Positions 44,401 to 56,176 of a DNA stretch of 64,000 nt are shown here, one piece after another; position 1 is the first letter of the stretch; each line of letters opens with the position of its first letter. Source of the DNA: Kiloniellaceae bacterium (GTDB taxonomy: Bacteria; Pseudomonadota; Alphaproteobacteria; Kiloniellales; J153); contig JAJFGL010000011.1 in assembly GCA_021776135.1 (NCBI GenBank), positions 26,845-90,844 of the forward strand, given 5' to 3'. Below the pieces are notes generated by a model, which did not search any database, had not been told where the DNA came from, and saw only the letters and a list, made by a program, of their open reading frames with translations. The translations under genes were made by a program, and so were the position numbers.

Positions 44401-44709
44401 CTCCAAGGCCAGGCCGGTGTTGAGGGCGGTTTGTCCGCCCATGGTCGGCAGCAGGGCGTCGGGGCGCTCGCGCGCGATCACCTTGGCCACCACCTCGGGC
44501 GTGACCGGCTCAACGTAGGTCGCGTCCGCCAGTCCCGGATCGGTCATGATGGTGGCCGGATTGGAATTGACCAAAATAACCCGGTAGCCGTCCTCGCGCA
44601 GGGCCTTGCACGCCTGGGTCCCCGAATAATCGAACTCGCAAGCCTGCCCGATCACAATCGGCCCGGCGCCGATAATCAGGATCGATTTTATGTCTGTGCG
44701 TTTAGGCAT
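41449..44709 (-). CDS. carB: Carbamoyl-phosphate synthase large subunit
   Basis: [58 protein letters not shown]; 1086 aa duplicated ATP-grasp architecture. Confidence 0.98.
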   Translation of the reverse strand: MPKRTDIKSILIIGAGPIVIGQACEFDYSGTQACKALREDGYRVILVNSNPATIMTDPGLADATYVEPVTPEVVAKVIARERPDALLPTMGGQTALNTGLALERMGVLAEYGVEMIGAKAASIQKAEARDEFREAMGRIGLTTPRAHTVTTYEQALEAIDDIGLPAIIRPSYTLGGTGGGIAYNRDEYEEIVRGGLRASPTTEVLIEQSVLGWKEYEMEVVRDRADNCIIICSIENIDPMGIHTGDSVTVAPALTLTDKEYQIMRDASIAVLREIGVDTGGSNVQFAVNPADGQMVVIEMNPRVSRSSALASKATGFPIAKIAAKLAVGYTLDELDNDITKVTPAAFEPAIDYVVTKIPRFTFEKFPGTEPLLTTSMKSVGEAMAMGRSFAESLQKALRSMETGLSGLDEVEIPGALDEDGKVDVDAVRSELAKPRPDRILTIAQAIRHGLDLETIQAATHYDPWYLRQIAALVKAEENLREQGLPQDLGGMLRLKKLGFSDARLGVLSGQDEAKVTALRHKLGAAPVFKRVDTCAGEFPSDTPYMYSTYEGNETQPAECEAVPSGRDKVMILGGGPNRIGQGIEFDYCCVHAAYALKDAGIETIMVNCNPETVSTDYDTSDRLYFEPLTAEDVIEIARVEQSHGNLLGAIVQFGGQTPLKLALALEQAKIPILGTSPDAIDLAEDRGRFQKLLTGLGLKQPESGTATTTEEARAVAEGLGLPVLIRPSYVLGGRAMEIVHEFADLERYMRNAVRASGANPVLIDRYLSQAIEVDVDAVCDGDSVYVAGIMEHIEEAGIHSGDSACSLPPHSLSEDIIAEIKRQTVCLAKGLNVVGLMNVQFAVRDDDIYVLEVNPRASRTVPFVAKATGVAIAKIAACVMAGQKLSDFNLEAAKNGHVAVKETVFPFARFPGVDIILGPEMRSTGEVMGIDTSFARAFLKSQIGAGVDLPLEGGVFVSVRDADKHLVPPICRRLAELGFSLVATRGTAKYLEGHGLTVEAVNKVREGRPHIVDAMISGHIKLVINTTESGKSVEDSYTLRRTALIRSIPYYTTTSGADAATQAIAAWKAGQLEVAPLQSYFKGSF

Positions 44710-44713
44710 GGGG

Positions 44714-45925
44714 TCAGGCCGCGCTCTTGTGGGATTCGATCATGGCCACGAACCTCTCGAAGAGGTAGTGGCTGTCGCGGGGGCCGGGGGAGGCTTCGGG
44801 GTGGTATTGGACCGAGAAGATGGGGCGGTTCTTGACCCGCAAGCCCTCGTTGGTGCCGTCGAACAGGGAGACGTGGCTGACCTCGACGTTATCCGGCAGG
44901 CTTTCCGGCACCACCTGGAAGCCGTGATTTTGCGAGGTGATCTCGACCTTGCCCGTCGCCAGATCCTTGACCGGGTGATTGGCGCCCCGGTGGCCCAGGT
45001 GCATTTTTTGCGTACGCGCGCCCAGGGCTAGGGCCAGAATCTGGTGGCCCAGGCAAATGCCGAATATGGGCAGGCCGCTGTCGATCAGCGCCCGCACGAT
45101 GGGGATCGCGTAGCGGCCGGTCGCCGCCGGGTCGCCCGGCCCATTGGCCAGGAAAATGCCGTCGGGGCCGCGGGCCAGGATGTCGGCGGCCGAGGTGTCC
45201 GCCGGCACCACGGTCAGGCGGCAGCCCAGGGCGGCGAGGCAGCGCAGGATATTGCGCTTGGCGCCGTAGTCGATGGCCACGACATGATATTTCGGCGCTT
45301 CCAGCTTGCCGTAACCCCGGCCCAGCTCCCAGCTTGTTTCGTCCCAGTTGTAGCTCTGCCGGCAGGTGACCTCCTTGGCCAAATCCGCGCCCTCCAGGCC
45401 CGGCCAGGCCGTGGCCCGCTCTTGCAGCGCCGGGACATCGAAAGCGCCCTCCGGTGCGTGAACCAGGCAGGCCTTGGGGGCGCCAAGGTCGCGGATTCGC
45501 CGGGTCAGCGCCCGGGTGTCGATGCCGGCGACAGCGGCCAAACCCTGCGCCTTCAGCCAGGCGTCCAGGCCCTGCGCGGCGCGCCAGTTGGAGGGTTCCG
45601 TGATATCGCAGCGCAGGACCGCGCCCCTTACCGCCGGGGTTTGGGTCTCGATGTCTTCCGGGTTGGCGCCGACGTTGCCAATGTGGGGAAAGGTGAAGGT
45701 GACGATCTCTCCGGCGTAGGAGGGATCGGTGAGGATTTCCTGGTAGCCGGTCATGGCGGTATTGAAGCAAACCTCGCCCGTGGCCGTGCCGGCCGCGCCC
45801 AGGCCCCGGCCCCAAAAAACCGTCCCATCGGCCAGCACCAGAGCGCCTGTCGCGCCTTCGGGCCGCGCAAGAATCTTTGTTCCCATGGCACCGTTCGAGG
45901 CTGCGGCATGGGGCGCTAGGGTCAT
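44714..45925 (-). CDS. carA: Carbamoyl-phosphate synthase small subunit
   Basis: [18 protein letters not shown]...[27 protein letters not shown]; GATase [16 protein letters not shown]. Confidence 0.96.
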   Translation of the reverse strand: MTLAPHAAASNGAMGTKILARPEGATGALVLADGTVFWGRGLGAAGTATGEVCFNTAMTGYQEILTDPSYAGEIVTFTFPHIGNVGANPEDIETQTPAVRGAVLRCDITEPSNWRAAQGLDAWLKAQGLAAVAGIDTRALTRRIRDLGAPKACLVHAPEGAFDVPALQERATAWPGLEGADLAKEVTCRQSYNWDETSWELGRGYGKLEAPKYHVVAIDYGAKRNILRCLAALGCRLTVVPADTSAADILARGPDGIFLANGPGDPAATGRYAIPIVRALIDSGLPIFGICLGHQILALALGARTQKMHLGHRGANHPVKDLATGKVEITSQNHGFQVVPESLPDNVEVSHVSLFDGTNEGLRVKNRPIFSVQYHPEASPGPRDSHYLFERFVAMIESHKSAA

Positions 45926-46188
45926 GTTTTGGCGGTTCCTCGGCGGAAGGCCATGGGCAACAATGGCGGCCACGGCGGTCGGGCAAGGGAGCGGCAGGTA
46001 TTCTCGCGGGCCCTGCGGCGCTCCTCCGGTGCGGCGGCCCATCTTTTACGGGAATACAGCTAAGCGGTCAAGTCTCGTTGGGGATAATTAATTAAATAAT
46101 ATCAATAAGTTACCGCAAGCGCGAAACGTTGCCATTTGACTCTTTTTCGATTACCCTTCGTGCCCTTCGAGGCCACGCGGAGTCCCCC

Positions 46189-46644
46189 ATGTTTCGATCT
46201 CGTCTGAACGAATCGCTGAAAGAGGCGATGAAGGCCAAGGAGGCGAGCCGGGTTTCGACCCTGCGGCTGATCCTCGCGGCCCTTAAGGACCGCGATATCG
46301 CCGCCCGTACAAAGGGTGAATCCGACGGCATTGGCGAGGACGAGATCCTTGAAATGCTTCAGAAAATGGTCAAGCAGCGCCAAGATTCGATCGAGATGTA
46401 CACCAGGGGCGAGCGCCCGGATCTGGTCGATAAGGAAACCGCCGAGATCGGGATTATCGAGCAGTTCCTGCCCAAGCAGCTTAACGAAGACGAAATCGGC
46501 GCCGCGGTCGGCGAGGTTATCGGCGACCTGGAGGCCGGGTCCATCAAGGACATGGGCCGGGTCATGGGCGAATTGAAACAGCGTTTCGCCGGGCGCATGG
46601 ATTTCGGCCGGGCCAGCGCCCTGGTAAAGAGCAGGCTGGCCTGA
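46189..46644 (+). CDS. GatB/YqeY domain-containing protein
   Basis: MFRSRLNESLKEAMKAKEASRVSTLRLILAALKDRDIAAR...EIGIIEQFLPKQLNEDEI. Confidence 0.93.
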   Translation: MFRSRLNESLKEAMKAKEASRVSTLRLILAALKDRDIAARTKGESDGIGEDEILEMLQKMVKQRQDSIEMYTRGERPDLVDKETAEIGIIEQFLPKQLNEDEIGAAVGEVIGDLEAGSIKDMGRVMGELKQRFAGRMDFGRASALVKSRLA

Positions 46645-46764
46645 ACCAGCCGCGCCGCGATAAGGTATTCGTTCGTCCGCCGCGCCGAAGATGCTTTAAC
46701 TTCCGGGCGCGCGCGTCCGTCGATGGCATTCCCGGCTTGGCGAAACCATGAATCATATGTTCCG

Positions 46765-48711
46765 ATGAGCTTTCCGCCCGGATTTCTGGATGAAATACGC
46801 GCCCGGGTTCCCCTGGCCGGGATCGTCGGACGCCGGGTCAAGCTGGCGCGGCGCGGGCGCGAATACACCGGCCTGTGCCCTTTCCATAACGAGAAGACGC
46901 CGTCCTTCACCCTCAACGAGGATAAGGGCTTCTATCATTGCTTCGGCTGCGGCGCCCATGGCGACGTCATGGGTTTCGTCATGCAGACCGAGGGGCTTTC
47001 CTTTCCCGAGGCGGTGGAGCGCCTGGCCGGCGAGGCCGGTCTCGAAGTGCCGCGCCCAACCCCCGAGGCCCGCGCGGCGGCGGCGCGCCAAGCGACGCTC
47101 CTTGAGGCCCTGGAAGCGGCGGCCTTGTGGTTCGAGCAGCAATTGACCACGTCAGCCGGCGCCGCGGCGCGGTCTTATCTGGAGGGCCGTGGCCTGGCGG
47201 CCGAGACCGTCTCCGCTTTTCGCCTGGGGTTCGCGCCGGATCGGCGTGGCGCATTACGGGCGGATCTCAAGTTGAAGGGTATTGACGATGAGCGCCTGGC
47301 CGAGGCCGGGCTTATCAAGATACCGGAGGACGGCGGCGCGCCCCGCGACTATTTCTTCAACCGGATTATTTTCCCCATCACCGACCGGCGCGGGCGGACG
47401 ATCGCCTTCGGCGGGCGGGCGCTTGGCGACTCCAAGGCCAAGTATCTGAACTCGCCCGATACGCCCCTGTTTCATAAGGGCCGGGTTCTTTATAACCTGG
47501 CCCGCGCCCGCCAGGCGGCGCGCGACGCCGGCGAGCTGATTGTCGCCGAGGGCTATATGGACGTCATCGCCCTGACGGCGGCCGGGTTCCCGGCGGCGGT
47601 GGCGCCCCTGGGCACCGCCGTGACTGCGGAACAACTAGGCGAGCTGTGGCGTCTGTGCGACGAGCCGGCGATGTGCCTGGATGGCGACGCGGCCGGCCAA
47701 AGGGCGGGCCAAAAAGTGGCGGAACGGGCTTTGCCCCTGCTGCAGCCCGGCAAAAGCCTGCGCTTCGCGGTGCTGCCCAAGGGCGAGGATCCGGACAGCC
47801 TGGTCCGCGGCGCCGGGCCGGCGGCCATGCGCCGGGTGTTAAAAGCCGCCCGCCCCTTGGTCGGCCTGGTTTGGTCCATGGAAACCCAATCCGGCCGCTT
47901 CGACACCCCGGAGCGTCAGGCGGGCCTCATCAAGGCCCTGGACGGGCGCTTGCGCGAGATTGCCGATGGGGATGTTCAAAAAGCCTATCGCGAAGCCTTG
48001 AACCGGCGGTTTTACGAGGTTTTCGGCTTCGGCGCCTGGGGCCGGCCGGCGCGCGCCGCCGCCGGGCGGGGCGGCTATAACCCGGGCCGGGGCTCCTTTG
48101 GCCTGAAAGGGCGGCGCCCGGGGGCGGGGAATCGGCTTTCGGGCCGCCGGGAGCCTGGCCGGACGCCTTGGATGGGCGGCACGGGCGCGGCGGCGCATCA
48201 AGCGCCGGATTTGCTGATCCGGCGCCAGGAACAGGTGCTTTTGGCCACCCTCGTTAACCACCCGGAACTAATTGTCGAGTATGCTGAAGACTTGGCCGAG
48301 CTCAATTTCGATTCCGATGCGTTGGAGCGGCTGTTTAAAGCCGCCTTGGACCTTGGCGCGCGGCAACCGGATCTTGACAGCGCGGCCATGAACTGCCACC
48401 TGACAGAGCAGGGCTTTGAGGAGATTTTTAGCGAGATACTGCACGCAAGGGTATACCTTCACGCCCGCTTCGCCCGGCCCGACGGCTCCCTGGAAGAAGC
48501 GCGCACGGGATTGTTGCACATCCTGGAAGGATATCACCGGCGGCGGGCGGAAGTAGAAAGCGACTTGGCGGGCCGCGATCTGGCGGCGGCCATGACGGAA
48601 GGTGTGGAGCCGGAAGGCGCCTTGGCCAACTTGGAAGCCAAGCAAAGGCAACTCAAGGAAAGCGACGAACGCTGGTTCGAACTTGACCGCCCGGATGGGG
48701 GGGATACGTAA
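46765..48711 (+). CDS. dnaG: DNA primase
   Basis: Zn-finger CPFHNEKTPSFTLNEDKGFYHCFGCGAHGD; Toprim VAEGYMDVIAL. Confidence 0.97.
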   Translation: MSFPPGFLDEIRARVPLAGIVGRRVKLARRGREYTGLCPFHNEKTPSFTLNEDKGFYHCFGCGAHGDVMGFVMQTEGLSFPEAVERLAGEAGLEVPRPTPEARAAAARQATLLEALEAAALWFEQQLTTSAGAAARSYLEGRGLAAETVSAFRLGFAPDRRGALRADLKLKGIDDERLAEAGLIKIPEDGGAPRDYFFNRIIFPITDRRGRTIAFGGRALGDSKAKYLNSPDTPLFHKGRVLYNLARARQAARDAGELIVAEGYMDVIALTAAGFPAAVAPLGTAVTAEQLGELWRLCDEPAMCLDGDAAGQRAGQKVAERALPLLQPGKSLRFAVLPKGEDPDSLVRGAGPAAMRRVLKAARPLVGLVWSMETQSGRFDTPERQAGLIKALDGRLREIADGDVQKAYREALNRRFYEVFGFGAWGRPARAAAGRGGYNPGRGSFGLKGRRPGAGNRLSGRREPGRTPWMGGTGAAAHQAPDLLIRRQEQVLLATLVNHPELIVEYAEDLAELNFDSDALERLFKAALDLGARQPDLDSAAMNCHLTEQGFEEIFSEILHARVYLHARFARPDGSLEEARTGLLHILEGYHRRRAEVESDLAGRDLAAAMTEGVEPEGALANLEAKQRQLKESDERWFELDRPDGGDT

Positions 48712-48799
48712 CATTTTGCCGCCCATGGCGGCCCGCGCGGAGGCCAAAGACCTCAAAAGGCCACGGTCATGCACAGGAAATTTAAGGGTGAAGAGCTAA

Positions 48800-50857
<2,058 letters not shown>

Positions 50858-50868
50858 GCCAGAGAACA

Positions 50869-50920
50869 GGCATCAGGTATCGGGTATCGGAAAAGCAAGC
50901 GATCCCTGATCCCTGAAGCC
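50869..50920. repeat. Imperfect inverted repeat downstream of rpoD
   Basis: ggcatcaggtatcgggtatcgg versus cgatccctgatccctgaagcc (reverse complement ggcttcagggatcagggatcg). Confidence 0.55.
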
Positions 50921-50994
50921 TGACTTCTGATCCCTGGCCCTTCCTAAGCCGATGAAGCCTTGATCGGCGGGGCCACTACGGGCAAAACAGACCC

Positions 50995-51070
50995 GGGCCC
51001 GTAGTTCAGCGGTCAGAACCCACCGCTCATAACGGTGTTGTCGCAGGTTCGAATCCTGCCGGGCCCACCA
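50995..51070 (+). tRNA. tRNA with CAU anticodon, probably tRNA-Ile2 (k2CAU); Met is the alternative
   Basis: 76-nt cloverleaf: GGGCCCG TA GTTC AGCGGTCA GAAC C CACCG CTCATAA CGGTG TTGTC GCAGG TTCGAAT CCTGC CGGGCCC A CCA. Confidence 0.93.
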
Positions 51071-51139
51071 CGCAGCCTAGTCTCGATGCTGGCGTTCAAT
51101 GGGCTGTCCCGGTTTGCAACGTAGTTTGGGAGAAAACCC

Positions 51140-52816
51140 ATGACACCCAAGGGCGGCAAGCTGAAGGCCTCCGATTTATTCGTGAAGTGCCTGGAGGCCG
51201 AAGGCGTTACCCATATATTCGGGGTTCCGGGCGAGGAAAACGCCGATGTCATGATCTCGCTGCTCGACAGCAAGATCGAGTTCGTTTTGTGCCGCCACGA
51301 ACAGGCGGCGGCTTTCATGGCCGACGTTTACGGCCGGCTGACCGGCAAGGCGGGGGTCTGTCTCGGCACCCTTGGCCCGGGGGCGACCAACCTGGTGACC
51401 GGCGTGGCCGACGCCAACATGGACCGGGCGCCCCTGGTCTGCATCATCGGTCAGGCCAGCACGGACCGGCTTCATAAGGAAAGCCATCAGAACATGGACT
51501 CGATCGCCATGTACCGGCCGATCACCAAATGGGGCACGTCAATCATCAAAGCCGGCAACATTCCCGAGGTCGTGCGCAAGGCCTTTAAGGTGGCGGAGGC
51601 GGAAAAGCCCGGCGCTTGCCTGATCGAGCTGCCCGAGGATGTCGCCGAGGAACACCTCGACGCCGCGCCCATGACGGTGACCAAGACCCGCCGCGCCGCC
51701 GCCGACCACAAGGCCATCGCCCAGGCTGTCGAGCTGATCGCCGGAGCGAAAAACCCCATCATCCTGGCCGGCAACGGGGCGGTGCGTAAACGGGCGGCCA
51801 CCCAGTTGCGCCGCCTGGCCCGCAAGACCGGCATTGGCGTCGTGAACACCTTCATGGGCAAGGGCGCGCTCGCCATGTCCGACCGGCACTGTCTCTTTAC
51901 CATGGGCCTGCAGGGGCGCGACCACATCAACATGGCCATGGATAAGGCCGATCTGGTGATCGCCGTGGGCTACGATCTGGTGGAGTACAGCCCATCGTTC
52001 TGGAATCACGGCGACAAGAAGATCGTGCACATCGACTTCGAACCCGCCGAGATCGACGAGGATTATCACGTCACCGTCGATGTGGTCTCCGACGTCGCAG
52101 ATGCCCTATGGCAGATCAACGAGGAGATGAACAACCGTTACGAAGGCAAGCTGCCGCTTTTCGATATCGGGGACAGGGCCAAGCTGCGCCAGACGATACT
52201 CGACGATTTCGCTACCGAGAAGGACGATCGAAGCTTCCCGGTGAAGCCGCAGCGCGTGCTCTGGGATGTGCGCAAAGTCATGGGGCCGTCGGATATCCTG
52301 CTGTCGGACGTGGGCGCCCATAAGATGTGGATCGCCCGCTACTATCAATGCGAGGATCCCAACACCTGTTTGATCTCCAATGGCTTCTGCACCATGGGAT
52401 TCGCTCTGCCCGGCGCGATCGGGGCCAAGATCGCCCATCCCGACCGCAACGTCTTGGCGATCTGCGGCGATGCGGGCTTCCTGATGAATGTCCAGGATCT
52501 CGAGACCGCGGCGCGGCTGAAAATCCCGGTCACGATCATGGTCTGGTGCGACAACGAATACGGTCTGATCAAATGGAAGCAGCAGAACGCCTTCGACGGC
52601 CGGCATTCGGACCTGGCGTTCAACAACCCGGACTTCGACTACCTGGCCAAGGCCTTCGGCATCTGGGGCCGAACCCTCGACGGGCCGGATCAAATCGAGG
52701 ACGCACTGCAAGAGGCCTTCCGTCAGGATGGCCCGGCGCTCATCGCTGTGCCGGTTGACTACGGCGAGAACGTGAAATTATCCCAACGGCTCGGCAATCT
52801 CATCGCGCCGATTTAG
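51140..52816 (+). CDS. Acetolactate synthase large-subunit-like ThDP enzyme
   Basis: FGVPGEENADVMISL, RHEQAAAFMADVYGRLTGKAGVCLGTLGPGATN, ThDP motif GDAGFLMNVQDLETAARLKIPVTIMVWCDNEYG. Confidence 0.9.
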   Translation: MTPKGGKLKASDLFVKCLEAEGVTHIFGVPGEENADVMISLLDSKIEFVLCRHEQAAAFMADVYGRLTGKAGVCLGTLGPGATNLVTGVADANMDRAPLVCIIGQASTDRLHKESHQNMDSIAMYRPITKWGTSIIKAGNIPEVVRKAFKVAEAEKPGACLIELPEDVAEEHLDAAPMTVTKTRRAAADHKAIAQAVELIAGAKNPIILAGNGAVRKRAATQLRRLARKTGIGVVNTFMGKGALAMSDRHCLFTMGLQGRDHINMAMDKADLVIAVGYDLVEYSPSFWNHGDKKIVHIDFEPAEIDEDYHVTVDVVSDVADALWQINEEMNNRYEGKLPLFDIGDRAKLRQTILDDFATEKDDRSFPVKPQRVLWDVRKVMGPSDILLSDVGAHKMWIARYYQCEDPNTCLISNGFCTMGFALPGAIGAKIAHPDRNVLAICGDAGFLMNVQDLETAARLKIPVTIMVWCDNEYGLIKWKQQNAFDGRHSDLAFNNPDFDYLAKAFGIWGRTLDGPDQIEDALQEAFRQDGPALIAVPVDYGENVKLSQRLGNLIAPI

Positions 52817-52909
52817 AGCGATTTCACGGCAGAATAACGGCATATTGCCCGAATCCGCCGTTCCCCGTAATGTTATCGGGGGAATAGGGCTTTATGGGGC
52901 GGGGGCGAT

Positions 52910-55312
52910 ATGGGTAACGGAGCCGGAGGCGAGCACGTCACCGTCGCCATAGTGGGGTCCGGGCCCGGCGGTTTGAGCGCGGCCGGACGCGCCGCGCAAA
53001 GCGGCGTTTCCCATATCCTGCTGGAAAAGACCGATCACGCCTCCGACACCATCTTCAAGTACCAGAAGGGCAAGCTGGTCATGTCCGCGCCGGACGTCCT
53101 GCCCTTACGCAGCGACATGTCTTTCGCCTTGGGCATACGCGAGGACATCCTCGGCACCTGGGACCGGCAGATCGAGGACCTGGGCGTCAATATCCGTTAC
53201 AACGCCGAAGTCACCGGAATTGAGCGGCGCGAGGACGGATTCCACCTCGCCCTGAACGACGGCTCCGCCGTTAGCGCCGAGAAGGTCATCCTCGCCATAG
53301 GCTTGCAGGGTAATCTGCGCCAGCTTCAAGTGCCAGGGGCCGAACAGGCCAACCATGTCCAGTATCAGCTCGACGACCCGGATGAATACGAGGCCGAGAC
53401 CATCGTCGTGGTCGGGGCGGGCGACGCGGCGATCGAAAACGTGGTGGCGCTGGCCAAGCAGAACGACGCCATTATCGTCAACCGCAAGGACGAATTCGCC
53501 CGGGTCAAAGACGGCAACCGCTCACTCATACTGGATGCAATCGACAAGGGCGTCCTGTCGTGCATGTACAGTGCCGAAACTCTACGCCTGGATCCCGGTT
53601 CGATCACCGTCGAGACGCCCGATGGCGAGGTCACGGTCAAGTGCGACCGCGTCATTGCCCGCCTGGGCGCCATCGCGCCCCGCAAGTTCGTCGAATCATG
53701 CGGCATAGAATTCCCCTCCGCCGACCGGACCTCGCTGCCGGAGGTGAGCGCTACTTACGAGTCCAACGTACCCGGGCTTTACATCATCGGCGCCCTGGCC
53801 GGCTATCCCCTGATTAAGCAGGCCATGAATCAGGGCTACGAAGTGATCGAGTTCATTCTCGGCAACGACATCAAACCGGCCGACGAGCCGCTGCTAGAGG
53901 AACGCTTCGCCGTTTTGGGCGATGTCCCGGTCGAGCGGGTCTTCGACATGATTTTGAGCAACGTGCCGATTTTTTCGGACCTGCCGCACTTGGTGGTGCG
54001 CGAGATGATGCTCGAAGCGACGATCCATCGCCCGGCGCCCGGCGCGACGATCTTCGAGCGCGACGATTATTCGAACAGCTTCTATGCCATCGTGGAAGGC
54101 GAGGTGGCAATCGAAGTGGAGCCTGGAAACATCGCGCGGAACGTCACTCTCGCCCAGGGCGATTTCTTCGGTGAGATCGGTTTGATCGCCGGGCGGCGGC
54201 GCACGGCCACGGTGAAAGCGGGCGCCGGCTGCACCCTGCTCGAGGTTCCGCGGCGGACCATGATCAAGATGGTCTCTTCCTTCGACGAAGTGCGCCGGCG
54301 CTTCGACCTGGCCGCCATCGCACGGCAGATCAGCACCCACATCGCGCCGGGAATATCCGCCGAGGATTTGGCCGAGGTCGTGAAATCGGCCAGCGTCCGG
54401 ACCTTCAAGCGTGGCGAATTGCTGTTCGAGGAGGGGGGGGAGGCCAATGCGGTGCATTTGATTCGCCGCGGTTCGGTCATGGTCTCGCGCCGCATCGGCG
54501 GTAAGGAGACGGTCTTGTCCTACGTGCCCGTGGGGCACTACGTGGGCGAGATGGCCTTGCTTTCCGACGCGCCGCGCACGGCCAGCGTGCGCGCGGCGGT
54601 CGCGACCGAGACCGTGAGAATCGAAAACCAAGCCTTCAGCCGCTTGCTGGACCGGGCGCCGGACCTGCGCGCCCAGATCGAGGCGCAGTACCGCGAGCGC
54701 CTGGTCCAGAACGAACGCATGGAACAGGCGGGCGGCGCCGGCAACCTCATCCAGTTCCTGGTCGAGCAGGGCCTGGGGGAGGCCACGGACGTGCTACTGA
54801 TCGACGAGAGCCTGTGCACCCGCTGTGACAACTGCGAGACCGCTTGCGCGGAAACCCATGGCGGCGTTTCGCGCCTGAACCGGGAGGCCGGACCGACTTT
54901 CGCGAATGTTCATGTGCCGACCTCTTGCCGCCATTGCGAACACCCGCACTGCATGGCCGATTGTCCTCCCGACGCCATACACCGGGCGCCCAACGGCGAG
55001 GTCTTCATCGACGATTCCTGCATCGGGTGCGGTAATTGCGAGCGCAACTGTCCCTATGGGGTCATACAAATGGCGGCCATGCCGCCGCCGGGGCCCGGAC
55101 TTCTGTCTTGGCTGTTGTTCGGTTTCGGCGCCGGGCCCGGCGGGAATTCCGCCGCCAAGGGCGAGGGCGCTAAGCTCGCCGTCAAATGCGATATGTGCAA
55201 GGACATCGCCGGCGGCGCGGCCTGCGTGCGCGCCTGTCCGACAGGCGCCGCCATCCGCGTCCATCCGGAAGAGTTCATGTCGATCGCCAAGCTGGCCGAG
55301 AGGCGCGTGTGA
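52910..55312 (+). CDS. FAD/NAD(P) oxidoreductase - tandem cyclic-nucleotide-binding domains - 4Fe-4S ferredoxin fusion
   Basis: VAIVGSGPGGLSAAG and IVVVGAGDAAIENV; two CNB-like folds (ATIFERDDYSNSFYAIVEGEV...GDFFGEIGLIAGRRRTATV; ELLFEEGGEANAVHLIRRGSV...GHYVGEMALLSDAPRTASV); CTRCDNCETAC, CRHCEHPHCMADC, CIGCGNCERNC, CDMCKDIAGGAACVRAC. Confidence 0.9.
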   Translation: MGNGAGGEHVTVAIVGSGPGGLSAAGRAAQSGVSHILLEKTDHASDTIFKYQKGKLVMSAPDVLPLRSDMSFALGIREDILGTWDRQIEDLGVNIRYNAEVTGIERREDGFHLALNDGSAVSAEKVILAIGLQGNLRQLQVPGAEQANHVQYQLDDPDEYEAETIVVVGAGDAAIENVVALAKQNDAIIVNRKDEFARVKDGNRSLILDAIDKGVLSCMYSAETLRLDPGSITVETPDGEVTVKCDRVIARLGAIAPRKFVESCGIEFPSADRTSLPEVSATYESNVPGLYIIGALAGYPLIKQAMNQGYEVIEFILGNDIKPADEPLLEERFAVLGDVPVERVFDMILSNVPIFSDLPHLVVREMMLEATIHRPAPGATIFERDDYSNSFYAIVEGEVAIEVEPGNIARNVTLAQGDFFGEIGLIAGRRRTATVKAGAGCTLLEVPRRTMIKMVSSFDEVRRRFDLAAIARQISTHIAPGISAEDLAEVVKSASVRTFKRGELLFEEGGEANAVHLIRRGSVMVSRRIGGKETVLSYVPVGHYVGEMALLSDAPRTASVRAAVATETVRIENQAFSRLLDRAPDLRAQIEAQYRERLVQNERMEQAGGAGNLIQFLVEQGLGEATDVLLIDESLCTRCDNCETACAETHGGVSRLNREAGPTFANVHVPTSCRHCEHPHCMADCPPDAIHRAPNGEVFIDDSCIGCGNCERNCPYGVIQMAAMPPPGPGLLSWLLFGFGAGPGGNSAAKGEGAKLAVKCDMCKDIAGGAACVRACPTGAAIRVHPEEFMSIAKLAERRV

Positions 55313-56166
55313 TGGCGAACGGGCAGGGCGGCGCGATGCATGAATCGATTCTGATTTACCGCCGGTTCCGGTATTTGAAACTGGCGCTATTTGGGATAGC
55401 GGTGGCGGCGGTGGCCTATGGTTTTCATAGCCCCCTGGGAGAACCGAATGGCGGTACTTGGCTCGGCTACACCCTCGGGGGGGTCAGCGCCTTTCTGATT
55501 CTTTGGCTTATGTGGTTCGGTATCCGCAAGCGCCGTTACGGGCCGGGCAAGGTAAGGTTGGAATCCTGGCTTTCCGCCCATGTCTATCTGGGCTTGGCGC
55601 TGATTATCGTAGCTACCCTGCACACTGGCTTTCAGCTTGGGTACAACGTTCATAGCCTGGCCTACGTTCTGATGATGCTGGTAATCCTATCGGGCGCATT
55701 CGGCGTTTACGCCTACATTCGATATCCCAGGGCCATGACCGCGAACCGGCGCGGCGATTCTCTGCGCGAGATGATGCTGCAAATCGCCGATCTTGACCGG
55801 CAGTGCCGCGACATGGCCATGAACCTTGCCGACGAGATCAATAAGGCGGTGTTCGAGGCCGGCCGGAGCACGCGCATCGGCGGTGGGATCCTGCGCCAGC
55901 TTTCGGGCAGCGACCCGGCCTGCGCCTCGGCGGCGGCGCTGGAAAAGGTGCAGGGACTGGCGGCCGCCGCCGGCGGCGAAGACGCCGCGCGCTGCCGCCG
56001 CTTGGTCGCCTTGTTGAGCCGCAAGTGCGAACTGTTACGCCGGGCGAGAAAGGACGTGCAGTTGCAGACGCTCATGCAGTTTTGGCTATATCTTCATGTG
56101 CCTTTGTCGTTCGCGCTTCTCGCCGCGCTCAGCGCGCATGTCTTCGCCGTGTTCTACTACTGGTAG
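55312..56166 (+). CDS. b-type-cytochrome / ferric-reductase-like transmembrane protein
   Basis: TM segments with His candidates (SAHVYLGLALIIVATLHTGF, NVHSLAYVLMMLVILSG, LYLHVPLSFALLAALSAHVFAVFYYW); ATG overlaps the upstream stop. Confidence 0.7.
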   Translation: MANGQGGAMHESILIYRRFRYLKLALFGIAVAAVAYGFHSPLGEPNGGTWLGYTLGGVSAFLILWLMWFGIRKRRYGPGKVRLESWLSAHVYLGLALIIVATLHTGFQLGYNVHSLAYVLMMLVILSGAFGVYAYIRYPRAMTANRRGDSLREMMLQIADLDRQCRDMAMNLADEINKAVFEAGRSTRIGGGILRQLSGSDPACASAAALEKVQGLAAAAGGEDAARCRRLVALLSRKCELLRRARKDVQLQTLMQFWLYLHVPLSFALLAALSAHVFAVFYYW

Positions 56167-56176
56167 GGGCGCATCC

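Noticed and set aside
50995-51070. tRNA as an integration site for a genomic island covering the cytochrome locus
   Set aside because: No integrase and no detected direct-repeat copy of the tRNA 3' end within the window.
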